From contig NZ_JADCNH010000001.1 in NCBI RefSeq assembly GCF_018904615.1, positions 186,001 through 250,000 of the forward strand: a DNA stretch of 64,000 nucleotides, given 5' to 3'. The translations under genes were made by a program, and so were the position numbers. A model generated the notes under the pieces. That model was not told where the DNA came from. It saw only the letters and a list, made by a program, of their open reading frames with translations, and ran no database searches. The stretch comes from Verticiella alkaliphila. GTDB lineage: Bacteria > Pseudomonadota > Gammaproteobacteria > Burkholderiales > Burkholderiaceae_B. This document shows, piece by piece, positions 33,696 to 44,726 of this stretch; position 1 is the first letter of the stretch, and each line of letters opens with the position of its first letter.

Positions 33696-34007
33696 TCAGG
33701 CCTGCGTGCCGTCCGGCAGCATGCAGACCTCGACGATCTGCAGGTCGTTGTCCTTGGCGAAGTCGAGCAAGAACTTCCAGGCGAGCGGCTCGAGCGCGCG
33801 CAACCGCTCATCGACCACGACGCTCTTGACGCCATCGATGTTCGTGGGCCGGGTGTACGGCGAGTAGGTCAGGTGGCTCGCCGCCATGCCAGGCGGACGG
33901 AACTGGGCCATGACGCCAGCCAGGCGCTCGGCCCAGTCGCTGGGACGGAAAGTGGAGCCACGCGATGTGACACCCTTGATGATGATTTGCCGAACCGGAT
34001 CTGTCAT
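33696..34007 (-). CDS. DUF3579-domain protein
   Basis: 103 residues. IIIKGVTSRGSTFRPSDWAE followed by RLAGVMAQFRPPG, SHLTYSPYTRPTNIDGVKSV and the C-terminal FAKDNDLQIVEVCMLPD match DUF3579, a family largely limited to betaproteobacteria. No catalytic motif is visible and the function is unknown. It is divergent from argD with 164 bases between the starts. Linkage to the arg genes is only positional. Confidence 0.88.
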   Translation of the reverse strand: MTDPVRQIIIKGVTSRGSTFRPSDWAERLAGVMAQFRPPGMAASHLTYSPYTRPTNIDGVKSVVVDERLRALEPLAWKFLLDFAKDNDLQIVEVCMLPDGTQA

Positions 34008-34171
34008 GGGGTCTTTTCAGATGAGCCGCGATTTTAGTACATCGTTGCCGTCAGTTCCTGTCATGATCGACAGGTAATCTCAAGTATCATCCCCATTGGC
34101 CTGCAGCAGCCGCCACAGGCCAGGATCCGCGGGTTTCCGCACCCTTTTCCCCGTTCACACGGAGCCAACGC

Positions 34172-35356
34172 ATGTCCTCGGCATTGTCCAATATCTTCTC
34201 CCGTCTTCCGGTTTCCTTCACGCATGGCCAGGGTGTCTGGCTGTGGGATGCCGACGGGCGACGATACCTGGACGCGCTGTCGGGCATCGGCGTGAACTCC
34301 CTGGGTCACGCCCACCCGCGCCTGGTCGCTGCCATCACGGAGCAGGCGCAGCGCGTGATCCACGTCTCCAACCTCTATGAGGTACCGCAGCAGGCCGCGC
34401 TGGCCGAGCGTCTGGTCGCGCTCTCCGGCCTGTCCGAGTGCATCTTCACGTCCTCCGGCTCCGAAGCCAACGAGACAGCGCTGAAGCTCGCGCGCTACTA
34501 CGGCCACCAGAATGGCAACCCGCATGCGCACGTCATCACGATGGACTCGTCCTGGCATGGCCGCACGCTCGCCACGCTGGCGGCCACGGGCAGCGCCAAG
34601 GCGCGCGAGGGCTTCGAGCCCCTGCCCGCCGGCTACATCCAGGTCGCCTACAACAGCCTGAAGGCGATCGAGGATGCCGCCGCGGCCGAGCCGCGCGTGA
34701 ACACCGTGCTGCTCGAGACGCTGCAGGGCGAAGGCGGCATCCGCCCGGCCGAGATCGAGTATCTGCAGGCCGTGCGCCGCCTGTGCGACGAGCGTGGCTG
34801 GCTCTTCATGATCGACGAAGTCCAGTCCGGCATCGGCCGCACGGGCAAGTGGTTCGCCCATCAGTGGGCCGACATCCGTCCGGACGTCATGACGCTTGCC
34901 AAGGGCCTGGGCGGCGGCGTGCCGATCGGCGCCACGCTGATGGGCGGACGCGCCGCCGGCGTCTTCAAGCCGGGCAGCCACGGCACCACGTTCGGCGGCA
35001 ACCCGCTGGTGTGTCATGCCGCGCTCACCGTGCTGCAGACGCTGGAGGACGATGGCCTGCTCGAAAGCGCGCACCGCGTGGGCACCCATCTTCAGGATGC
35101 GCTGCGCTCAGCGCTGGCCGGCGTGGCCGGCGTGAAGGAAGTGCGTGGCCGCGGCCTCATGATTGGCATCGAACTCGACCGCGCGTGCGGTGCCATCGTC
35201 CGCCAGGCGCTGGAAGCCGGCCTGCTGGTGAACGTCACGCGTGACCGCGTCGTGCGCCTTCTGCCGCCGCTCATCCTGACCGAAGCCGATGCCGACGAGA
35301 TCGTCGCCCGCCTCGTGCCCACCATCAAAACCTTTCTGTCGGGCGCCAGCGCCTGA
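34172..35356 (+). CDS. argD: Acetylornithine / succinyldiaminopimelate aminotransferase
   Basis: 394 residues. Class III aminotransferase landmarks are DALSGIGVNSLGHAHPRL, ECIFTSSGSEANETALKLAR, FMIDEVQSGIGRTGKW and the PLP-binding Lys in TLAKGLGGGVPIGAT. It transaminates N-acetylglutamate semialdehyde in arginine synthesis and can serve lysine synthesis. argF follows after 36 bases. Confidence 0.95.
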   Translation: MSSALSNIFSRLPVSFTHGQGVWLWDADGRRYLDALSGIGVNSLGHAHPRLVAAITEQAQRVIHVSNLYEVPQQAALAERLVALSGLSECIFTSSGSEANETALKLARYYGHQNGNPHAHVITMDSSWHGRTLATLAATGSAKAREGFEPLPAGYIQVAYNSLKAIEDAAAAEPRVNTVLLETLQGEGGIRPAEIEYLQAVRRLCDERGWLFMIDEVQSGIGRTGKWFAHQWADIRPDVMTLAKGLGGGVPIGATLMGGRAAGVFKPGSHGTTFGGNPLVCHAALTVLQTLEDDGLLESAHRVGTHLQDALRSALAGVAGVKEVRGRGLMIGIELDRACGAIVRQALEAGLLVNVTRDRVVRLLPPLILTEADADEIVARLVPTIKTFLSGASA

Positions 35357-35392
35357 CCGACGCCCGGCGCTGCGGCGCCGGGCCCGCGACCT

Positions 35393-36334
35393 ATGACAAC
35401 GACTGCCCAACCGACCGGCCCGCTGCGGCACTTTCTTCAGTTTCGCGACTTCACGCGCGACGAGATCGATTACGTGCTCGGCCGCGCGCGTCTCATCAAG
35501 GACCGCTTCAAGCGCTACGAACCGCACCACACCCTGCATGACCGCACCCTCGCCATGGTGTTCGAGAAGGCCAGCACGCGCACCCGCGTGTCCTTCGAGG
35601 CCGGCATGTACCAGATGGGCGGCTCGGTCATCAACCTGACGGCGGGCGATTCCCAGCTCGGACGCAGCGAGCCCATCGAGGACACCGCGCGCGTCGTCTC
35701 GCGCATGGTGGATCTGGTCATGATCCGCACCTTCGAGCAGACCCGCCTGGAGCGCTTCGCCTCGCATTCGCGCGTGCCTGTCATCAACGGCCTCACGAAC
35801 GAATACCATCCCTGCCAGATCCTCGCGGACATCTTCACCTTCCTCGAGCATCGCGGCCCGATCCAGGGACGCACCGTGGCCTGGGTGGGCGATGCGAACA
35901 ACATGGCCTACACGTGGCTGCAGGCCGCCGAGATGCTGGATTTCACCGTCCACGTGTCGTGCCCGGCCGGCTACACGCTGGATGCTGATCGCATCCAGGG
36001 CATCGACGCGCGCCACCTGAAGGTGTTCGATCGCCCCGAGGACGCCTGCCGAGGCGCGCATCTCGTCACCACCGACGTGTGGACAAGCATGGGCTACGAG
36101 GACGAGAACGAGGCCCGCCGCAAGGCCTTTGCCGACTGGTGCGTCGATGCCAAGATGATGGCGCTCGCCGACAAGGAAGCGCTTTTCATGCACTGCCTGC
36201 CCGCCCATCGTGGCGAGGAAGTCACCGCTGACGTCATCGACGGCGCCCAGAGCGTGGTGTGGGACGAGGCCGAGAACCGACTGCACGTGCAGAAGGCACT
36301 TATGGAGTTCCTCGTCCTCGGCCGCCAGGGCTGA
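35393..36334 (+). CDS. argF: Ornithine carbamoyltransferase
   Basis: 313 residues. The carbamoyl-phosphate loop STRTR is at 61-65, followed by TAGDSQLGRSEPIEDTARV, NEYHPCQILADIFTFLEH and HCLPAHRGEEVTADVIDGAQ with the ornithine-binding HCLP. It makes citrulline in the anabolic direction. The gene lies between argD and argG, so three arginine enzymes are consecutive. Confidence 0.97.
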   Translation: MTTTAQPTGPLRHFLQFRDFTRDEIDYVLGRARLIKDRFKRYEPHHTLHDRTLAMVFEKASTRTRVSFEAGMYQMGGSVINLTAGDSQLGRSEPIEDTARVVSRMVDLVMIRTFEQTRLERFASHSRVPVINGLTNEYHPCQILADIFTFLEHRGPIQGRTVAWVGDANNMAYTWLQAAEMLDFTVHVSCPAGYTLDADRIQGIDARHLKVFDRPEDACRGAHLVTTDVWTSMGYEDENEARRKAFADWCVDAKMMALADKEALFMHCLPAHRGEEVTADVIDGAQSVVWDEAENRLHVQKALMEFLVLGRQG

Positions 36335-36360
36335 GCCTGCGCGCTACAATCATGGGTTAG

Positions 36361-37781
<1,421 letters not shown>

Positions 37782-37811
37782 TCGCACATCAGCGCATAGG
37801 ATCCGCTGTCG

Positions 37812-37837
37812 AAGCCCGGTCGCAAGCCGGGCTTTTT
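37812..37837 (+). terminator. Intrinsic terminator after argG
   Basis: 8-bp stem AAGCCCGG / CCGGGCTT with a 7-base loop and a run of five T, 31 bases after the argG stop. The convergent regulator gene ends 9 bases further on. Confidence 0.85.
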
Positions 37838-37845
37838 CATGTGCC

Positions 37846-38934
37846 TCACGGCGACGAGGCGAGATCCGATGGCGAGGCAGCCCCGAGCGCCCGCAGGGTC
37901 AGCGCCGTGGCCGCGGCACGCGTCTCGACACCCAGCTTCACGAAGACGTGCTCCAGATGCTTGTTCACCGTGCGCGGACTCATGCCGAGGATGTCGCTCA
38001 CGTCCCGGTTCGTCTTGCCGCGAGCCACCCAGAGCAAGACGTCAGTCTCGCGCGGCGTGAGTCGGTACTGGCCTGCCAAGGCCTGCGCGGCGCGCAACGC
38101 ATCGGCCTCCTCCTCCAGGAGCAGGATGAATTCGCCAGGCCGTTGTGCCCGGGCGAGCCGGATGACGAGTCGGCCTGGGCCTTCGACCACCCGCGGCGTC
38201 AAGGGCTCGTTGCGCGCGACGGCAGTCAGCCACTCCGCCACCCAGCGCACCAGGGGAGAAGGCAACGCCGTGGCGAACCGCGCCGGTCGCCGCTCGCTCG
38301 ACCCCTCGGCTGACGACAGATCTGCTTGCGGTAACCATGGGTTCCGGTCCGGCTCATCGACAGCACCGGTACCTGCGGGACGCTCGCCGCTACCGTCCCT
38401 TGCTTCGTGCGCCTCGAAGTACGTCCGCAACCAGTGCCGCGCGCGCCGCGTCTCCCAGAGCGGCCTGCCTTCGGCATCCAGCACTACCACCGCATGTGCG
38501 ACGGCATCCAGGGTGTCGATCGCACTGGACATCATCCGGGCGCTGCGCAGGTGGGCTTCGATGCGCGCCAGTACCGCATCCGGATCGACGGGCTTGGTGA
38601 CGTAGTCGCTGCCGCCTGCCTGGAAACCGCGAACCACGTCCTCCGGTTCGGTCAGGCCTGTCATGAACACGACAGGCACGTGCCCTGCCCCCCAATGTGC
38701 CTTCAATCGGCGGCACGTCTCGAAGCCGTCCATGCCCGGCATGACCGCGTCGAGCAGCACGATGTCCGGCGTCACGTAATCCAGGCGCTCCAGCGCGGAG
38801 ATGCCATCCGTGGCGACGAGCACCGTGTATCCCGCGGCGTCCAGTGCATCGGACAGGAGCCGCAGGTTGTCGGGCACGTCGTCCACGAGCAGGACGAGCT
38901 TGCCCTCATTCAGGGGCTTGGGCATGGCGGACAT
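37846..38934 (-). CDS. LuxR-type two-component response regulator
   Basis: 362 residues. The receiver domain (about 10-130) has VLLVDDVPDNL, phospho-acceptor Asp in PDIVLLDAVMPGMDGFE and the conserved VTKPVDPD Lys. A 150-residue linker with a PAS-like stretch (LDAVAHAVVVLDAEGRPLWE) precedes a C-terminal LuxR/FixJ helix-turn-helix, LTPRETDVLLWVARGKTNRD. Its 5' end overlaps the 3' end of the transporter-kinase gene by about 20-29 bases (ATG at 38934 or 38925), so it is the cognate regulator. It probably controls the divergent urt-fmd operon. Confidence 0.9.
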   Translation of the reverse strand: MSAMPKPLNEGKLVLLVDDVPDNLRLLSDALDAAGYTVLVATDGISALERLDYVTPDIVLLDAVMPGMDGFETCRRLKAHWGAGHVPVVFMTGLTEPEDVVRGFQAGGSDYVTKPVDPDAVLARIEAHLRSARMMSSAIDTLDAVAHAVVVLDAEGRPLWETRRARHWLRTYFEAHEARDGSGERPAGTGAVDEPDRNPWLPQADLSSAEGSSERRPARFATALPSPLVRWVAEWLTAVARNEPLTPRVVEGPGRLVIRLARAQRPGEFILLLEEEADALRAAQALAGQYRLTPRETDVLLWVARGKTNRDVSDILGMSPRTVNKHLEHVFVKLGVETRAAATALTLRALGAASPSDLASSP

Positions 38935-41900
38935 GGCGTTTGAGCACCTGTTGGTATTCCTTCAGCCGGAAGCCGGCGGCGAGCGTGCGCAGGTGGGCGG
39001 TGAGCGGTGCGGCGCGCGGCAGGCGCGCCTGGATCTCGTCCAGCTTGACGAGCACGCCCTTCACATAGCCCATCGCGCCGAGCTCGAGCAAGGCGTCCGC
39101 ATCGTCGCGCTCGAGCACGATGTCGAGCGTGGCGGGCGTGTCCTGCAGCGGCGCAAGCTCACCGGCAGGCTCGGTGATCCACTCGACGTTCAGGCACTGG
39201 CCGATCCGCAGCAGCAGCTCGGGCAGCATCACGGGCTTGGCGACGAAGCGCGTGGTGCCTGCCACTGCCGCAGCATCCAGCGTGGCCACCGTGGCAGACA
39301 CCATGATGACCGGCAGTTGCGGCTGACGGGCATACAAGGCTGCACGTACGGCCCAGCCGTCCAGCCCAGGCATGGTGACGTCCAGCAGGACGAGATCCGG
39401 CACCTGTGCGGCCACCGCCGCCAGACACGCTTCGCCGTCCAGCGCTTCGTCCACGTGAAAGCCGAGCGGCTCGAGCATGTCGCGCAGCAGCCGACGGTGC
39501 GCGACCTGATCGTCCACCACCAGGAGACGCCGGGGCGCACCGCGATAGCCCAACACCACACCCGGCACGTGCGGGTCACCGCTCAGCATGCGTACCTCCG
39601 GCAGGAAGAGCTTCAGCCCGAAGTGGCTGCCCTCGCCCACGGTGCTCTGGACCTGCAGCTCGCCGCCCATCACGTGGGTCAGCATGCGGCACACCGTGAG
39701 CCCGAGTCCCGTGCCGGTATCGGCCTGGCGCTCGCCCGCCCAGCTACGCTCGAACGGCAGGAAGATGCGTTCCAGATCCTCCGCCGGAATGCCTGGTCCC
39801 GTGTCCTCGACGTCGAACTGCATCAGCTCGCGCGCGTAGCGCACGCGCAGCCGCACACGACCCGAGTCGGTGTACTTCACGGCGTTGCTGAGCAGGTTGA
39901 TGAGCACCTGGCGCAGTCGCTTCTCGTCCACGTGCACGATATCCGGCAGCCGGGACTGCACGACGCATTCGAAACGCAAGCCCTTGTCCTCGGCCTGCGG
40001 GCGCATCAGGCGCACGATCTGGTCAAGGAAAGCCGGGAACACGCACTCCGTGCGCTCCAGGCGCAGCTTGCCGGCTTCGATGCGAGAGATGTCGAGCAGG
40101 CCATCGATCAGCCCCAGCAGGTGTCGCCCGCTGCGCAGGATCACCTCCACCGCCTCGCGCCGCCCGAGGGGCATGGCCGGGTCACGCTGGAGCACCTGCG
40201 CGTAGCCGAGAATCCCGTTGAGCGGCGCCCGCAGCTCGTGGCTCATCCCGGTCAGGAACCGGCTCTTGGCCAGATTGGCGGCTTCTGCCGCCTCCTTGGC
40301 GCGCTGCAATTGCGCGTCGGTGGCATTGTGCGCATCGATCTCGCGCAGCAGCAGCGCGGTCTGGCGATCGGATTCTTCCTGGGCCACGCGGCGGCTCTCG
40401 CGCGCCAGCACCAGCCACCAGGAGGCCACGCCCGCGATCAGCAGCAACACGGTATAGATCTTGGCGAAGGTGGCAAAGAGCGGGGCGGATCGATCCCCGC
40501 CACCTGCAGCTTGGCGGATTCCTCGTAGTACAGCAGCCCCAGCGCCACGCCGAGGATGGCGCTGAACGACACCAGCACCAGCAGATAGTGCGCGAGGCGC
40601 CGATGCACCAGGGGCCGCCAGGATGCCGGCACCAGCTGCGCCAGCACGCCGCCCAGCTGTTCGGCCAACCGCGCCTCGGGCTTGCAGCGGTCGTGGCACC
40701 GGGCATCCAGCGTGCAGCACAGCGAGCAGATGAAGCCGCTGTAGGCCGGACAGTGCGCCATGTCGTCCGTCTCGAAGGCATTGCGGCAGATCACGCAGTG
40801 CAGGCTGGCGGGCCCGGGCGGCAGACCGTCCCGCGGCCGGGCCAACGTGTAGCGCCCGCGCGTGACGCGCGCGATCACCGGGGCGAGCAGCATGGCCACG
40901 AACAAGGCCAGGAACGGCGACAAGGCGCCAGCCAGTTCGCCGAACGCGCCGGCGAAGGCCAGGATCGACCCCCCGAAGGCGGCGAACATGCTGCCCACGC
41001 CAACCGGATTGATGTCGTACAGATAGGCGCGGCGGAACTCCACCCCGTGCGGGCTCAGGCCCAGTGGCTTGTTGATGACGAGATCGCCCACCAGCGCGCC
41101 GATCCACGCGAGCGCAACGTGCCCGAAGAGCGCGAGCACGTGCTCAAGCGCCTGGAACACCCCGAGCTCCATCAATACGATGGCGATGAGCACGTTGAAG
41201 ACGAGCCAGACCACCCGCCCGGGGTGGCTGTGCGTGACGCGCGAGAAGAAGTTGGACCACGCGAGCGAGCCCGCGTACGCATTGGTGACGTTGATTTTGA
41301 CCTGCGAGATCACCACGAAGAGCGTCATGGCCGCCAGCGCCCACGCCGGATCCGCAAAGACGTAGCCGTAGGCGAGCAGATACATCTGCGTCGGATCGGC
41401 CGCCTTGTCCGCCGTGGCGCCAGCCGACACCAGCAGGTAGGCCAGGAACGCGCCGGCCAGCATCTTGGCCGCCCCCGGCAGGATCCATCCAGGGCCGGCA
41501 CACAGCAGCGCCGCCCACCAGCGCCCCCGGTTCCTGCGCGTCTGCTCCGGGAGAAAGCGCAGGAAATCCACCTGCTCGCCGATCTGCGTCACCAGCGCCG
41601 CCGCCACGGCGGCCGCCGAACCAAAGAGCAGCAGATTGAACTGCCCTCCGTTGCCCTCGATGCCAGCGAAGGCGAAGAGCCCGTTCAGCGCCTGCGGATC
41701 CTGATGCAGGATGGCCACGTAGGGCACGACGAGCATCAGGAGCCAGATCGGCTGCGTCCAGGCCTGCAGGCGGCTGATCAGCGTCACCCCGTAGGCCACC
41801 AGCGGCAGGATGACGAGTGCGCACACGAGATACCCGATGGACAGCGGCAGCCCGGTCAGTAACTGGATGGCCAGCGCCATGATGGCCGCTTCGAGGGCGA

Positions 41901-42306
41901 AGAAGATGAAGGTGAAGGACGCGTAGATCAGCGAGGTCAGCGTCGAGCCGAGATAGCCGAAACCGGCCCCGCGGGTGAGCAGATCCATGTCCAACCCATG
42001 GCGCGCCGCGTAGTAGGCGATCGGCAGGCCGGTGAGAAAGATCAGCACCGACACCGCCAGGATGGCCCAGAAGGCATTGACGAAGCCGTAGTTCAGCGCG
42101 ATGGCGCCGCCGATCGCTTCCAGCGCGAGGAACGACACCGCGCCGACGGCCGTGTTCGCCACCCGCCATTCTGACCATTTGCGAAAGGCGCGCGGCGTGA
42201 AACGCAGCGCGTAGTCCTCCAGGGTCTCGTTGGCGACCCACGTGTTGTAGTCGCGCCGGACGGTGGCGATCCGCTGCGGTGCACTCGAGGGTGGAGAGGC
42301 CTCCAT
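38906..42306 (-). CDS. NCS1-type transporter fused to hybrid histidine kinase; frame interrupted by one missing base
   Basis: As read, a 622-codon frame from 42306 breaks at a G run at 40495-40498. Adding one G joins it to the downstream kinase and gives 1133 residues. Order: about 12 membrane segments of a purine/cytosine permease-like NCS1 transporter (about 40-490); a Cys-rich stretch near 500-545 (HCVICRNAFETDDMAHCPAY with eight cysteines in all); two more membrane segments; HisKA with MSHELRAPLNGILGYAQ (His about 689); HATPase motifs LINLLSNAVKYT, DTGPGIP and GTGLGL; and a receiver with VLLDVTMPGLDG (Asp about 976). It probably senses a small nitrogen compound through the transporter domain, like CbrA. 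It is divergent from urtA. Confidence 0.88.
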
Positions 42307-42390
42307 GGCAGTGACGCTTCCTTACACAGACCCAGGCGTGGCGGGATATTGCTGCACCCCTGTTGTACACCAGCACCTGCGGAATCCGGC

Positions 42391-42406
42391 TACGTCAATC
42401 GACGTA
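42391..42406. promoter_or_regulatory. Candidate response-regulator operator in the kinase-urtA divergent gap
   Basis: Perfect inverted repeat TACGTC-AATC-GACGTA in the 189-base gap between the two divergent operons, about 90 bases from each start. NarL/FixJ-class regulators bind TAC-type half-sites, and one is encoded next door. A second partial repeat TACGCCTAGTA lies about 20 bases further toward urtA. Confidence 0.45.
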
Positions 42407-42495
42407 TATTGCACCGCAGCAGTTACGCCTAGTATCGACTCCGTCCCGGCAGCCGCCGTCTCCGGCCTCGCAAAGCCGTCCTCAAGGAGCGATCG

Positions 42496-43734
42496 ATGTC
42501 TCGTGCCAAACCCCGTCCCGAAGACCTGCAATCCCCTGGCCGCCGCCGTGCCGCCATGGCCCTGGCCGCCCTGCCCATGCTGGCCGCCCCCGGTTTCGGC
42601 CGCGCGCAGGGCGCCAAGCTCGCCGTCACCGACAAGGAGGTGGTGGTGGGCCAGCTGCACTCGGCCACGGGCACCATGGCAATCAGCGAGACCGGCTCGA
42701 TCCAGGCCGAGCGCCTGGCCATCGACCAGATCAACGCCGCCGGCGGCATCCTCGGCCGCCAGATCCGCGTCATCCAGGAAGACGGCGCCTCGGACTGGCC
42801 GACCTTTGCCGAGAAGGCGCGCAAGCTGCTCGTGAGCGATCGCGTGGCCACCGTGTTCGGCTGCTGGACATCCGCCTCGCGCAAGGCCGTGCTGCCGATC
42901 TTCGAGAAGGAGAACGGCCTGCTCTACTACCCGACCTTCTACGAAGGCCTGGAGCAATCCAAGAACGTCTTCTACACCGGCCAGGAAGCCACTCAGCAGA
43001 TCCTGTCTGGCCTGGACTGGGTCAACCGCGAGAAGAAGGCCAAGACCTTCTACCTGATCGGCTCGGACTACATCTGGCCACGCACCTCCAACAAGATCGC
43101 CCGCAAGCACATCGAGAACGTGCTGAAGGGTCAGGTCGTGGGCGAGGAGTATTACCCGCTGGGCCACACGCAGTTCGGCTCGCTGCTCAACAAGATCAAG
43201 CTGCGCAAGCCCGACGTCATCTACGCCATCGTGGTGGGCGGCAGCAACGTCTCCTTCTACAAGCAGTTGAAGGCCGCGGGCTTCTCCAGCGCGAACACCA
43301 CCCTGCTCACGATCTCGGTCACCGAGGACGAGCTGCTGGGCATCGGCGGGGAGAACGTCGAGGGCTACTACTCCTGCATGAAGTACTTCCAGAGCCTGGA
43401 CAACCCCAACAACAAGGCCTTCGTCGATGCCTTCAAGGCCAAGTACGGGCCGAACTCAGTGATCGGCGACGTGACCCAGGCGGCCTACCTGGGCCCCTGG
43501 CTCTGGAAGATGGCCGTGGAGAAGGCGGGCTCCTTCGAGGTCAACGACGTGGTGGCCGCCTCGCCCAATCTGGAATTCGACAAGGCGCCCGAAGGCTACG
43601 TGAAGATCCACCCCAACCACCACCTGTGGAGCCGCACCCGCGTAGGCCGCATGCGCGGCGACGGACAGTTCGACGTGGTCTGGGAAACCCCGGATCTCAT
43701 CGAGCCCAATCCCTTCCCCGAAGGCTATCAGTAA
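42496..43734 (+). CDS. urtA: Amide/urea ABC transporter, substrate-binding protein
   Basis: 412 residues. The signal region GRRRAAMALAALPMLAAPGF contains an Arg-Arg-Arg start, possibly a Tat-type signal, with cleavage near AQG. The mature part is a UrtA/FmdD-type Leu/Ile/Val-binding fold: VVVGQLHSATGTMAISETGS, GILGRQIRVIQEDGASDWPT, GLLYYPTFYEGLEQSKNVFY and DEL near residue 275. It delivers urea or short-chain amides to UrtBC. Adjacency to formamidase favours formamide or short amides; Methylophilus fmd genes have the same organisation. It is the first gene of a plus-strand operon. Confidence 0.92.
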   Translation: MSRAKPRPEDLQSPGRRRAAMALAALPMLAAPGFGRAQGAKLAVTDKEVVVGQLHSATGTMAISETGSIQAERLAIDQINAAGGILGRQIRVIQEDGASDWPTFAEKARKLLVSDRVATVFGCWTSASRKAVLPIFEKENGLLYYPTFYEGLEQSKNVFYTGQEATQQILSGLDWVNREKKAKTFYLIGSDYIWPRTSNKIARKHIENVLKGQVVGEEYYPLGHTQFGSLLNKIKLRKPDVIYAIVVGGSNVSFYKQLKAAGFSSANTTLLTISVTEDELLGIGGENVEGYYSCMKYFQSLDNPNNKAFVDAFKAKYGPNSVIGDVTQAAYLGPWLWKMAVEKAGSFEVNDVVAASPNLEFDKAPEGYVKIHPNHHLWSRTRVGRMRGDGQFDVVWETPDLIEPNPFPEGYQ

Positions 43735-43791
43735 GCCAGCCGGCCGCCCGTGCTCGGCGGCCATCTTCCTTCCCGCAGCGAGGTCTTCGCC

Positions 43792-44709
43792 ATGGAATCG
43801 TTCTCCGAGCTTGGCGCCATCCTGCTCATGCAGGGCTTCAACGGCCTGTCCGTCTTCAGCGTGCTGCTGCTGATGGCGTTGGGGCTCGCGATCATCTTCG
43901 GCCAGATGGGCGTCATCAACATGGCCCACGGCGAATTCCTCGCCATCGGCGCGTACACCACGTACGTCTTCTCGTCCGCCACGCAAGCCTGGCTGCCCCA
44001 GGCCATGCCCTACTACTACCTCGTCTCCATGCTGGCCGCCTTCGGCGTGACCTTCGCCCTGGGCTGGCTGGTGGAGTGGGCCATGGTGCGCCACCTCTAT
44101 CGGCGGCCGCTAGATACCCTGCTCGCCACCTGGGGGTTGTCGCTCATCCTGCAGCAGGCCTTGCGCTCGATCTTCGGGCCGCGCGAGGTGAGCCCGGTGC
44201 TGCCGGACTGGCTGATGGGCTCGTACCAGCCGCTGCCTTTCGTGGACATCCCCATCAACGGACTCTTCGTGATGGTGGTCACGCTGCTGCTGACGGCAGG
44301 CGTCATGCTGGCCCTGTTCCGCTCGGGCTGGGGGCTGCGCGTGCGCGCCACGGTGCAGAACCGCGCGATGAGCGGTGCCGTGGGCATCGACACGCGCCGG
44401 GTGGACCGCACCACCTTCGCGCTGGGGTGCGGCATCGCCGGCATCGCGGGCGCGGCCTTCACCACGATCAGCGCCACCGGCCCCACCAGCGGTTCGCTCT
44501 ACATCGTCGACACGTTCCTCACGGTGGTGTTCGGCGGCGCGGCAAGCCTCTTCGGCACGATTGCCTCGGCGTTCGTAATCGCACAGACGCAGTCCGTGTC
44601 CGAGTTCTTCATGACCGGCTCCATGGCCAAGGTGCTCACGCTGTCGACGGTCGTTCTCATCCTCATGCTGCGGCCCCAAGGCCTCTTCAGCCTGAAGCTG
44701 CGCAAATAG
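43792..44709 (+). CDS. urtB: Amide/urea ABC transporter, permease subunit 1
   Basis: 305 residues from the ATG at 43792. Its membrane segments include LALGLAIIF-like helices, and the LivH hallmark MGVINMAHGEFLAIGAYTTY is present. Later, GIAGIAGAAFTTISATGPTS and DTFLTVVFGGAASLFGTIAS match UrtB. It is co-transcribed between urtA and urtC. Confidence 0.93.
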   Translation: MESFSELGAILLMQGFNGLSVFSVLLLMALGLAIIFGQMGVINMAHGEFLAIGAYTTYVFSSATQAWLPQAMPYYYLVSMLAAFGVTFALGWLVEWAMVRHLYRRPLDTLLATWGLSLILQQALRSIFGPREVSPVLPDWLMGSYQPLPFVDIPINGLFVMVVTLLLTAGVMLALFRSGWGLRVRATVQNRAMSGAVGIDTRRVDRTTFALGCGIAGIAGAAFTTISATGPTSGSLYIVDTFLTVVFGGAASLFGTIASAFVIAQTQSVSEFFMTGSMAKVLTLSTVVLILMLRPQGLFSLKLRK

Positions 44710-44726
44710 CCGCCACCGGAGCCATC

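Noticed and set aside
38801-40528. A 575-codon plus-strand frame
   Set aside because: It is antisense to the kinase and regulator genes and has no recognisable domain.
42363-44726. A long upstream extension of the urtC frame
   Set aside because: It overlaps urtA and urtB in another frame and reads as low-quality Arg/His/Pro-rich sequence. urtC begins naturally at 44727.
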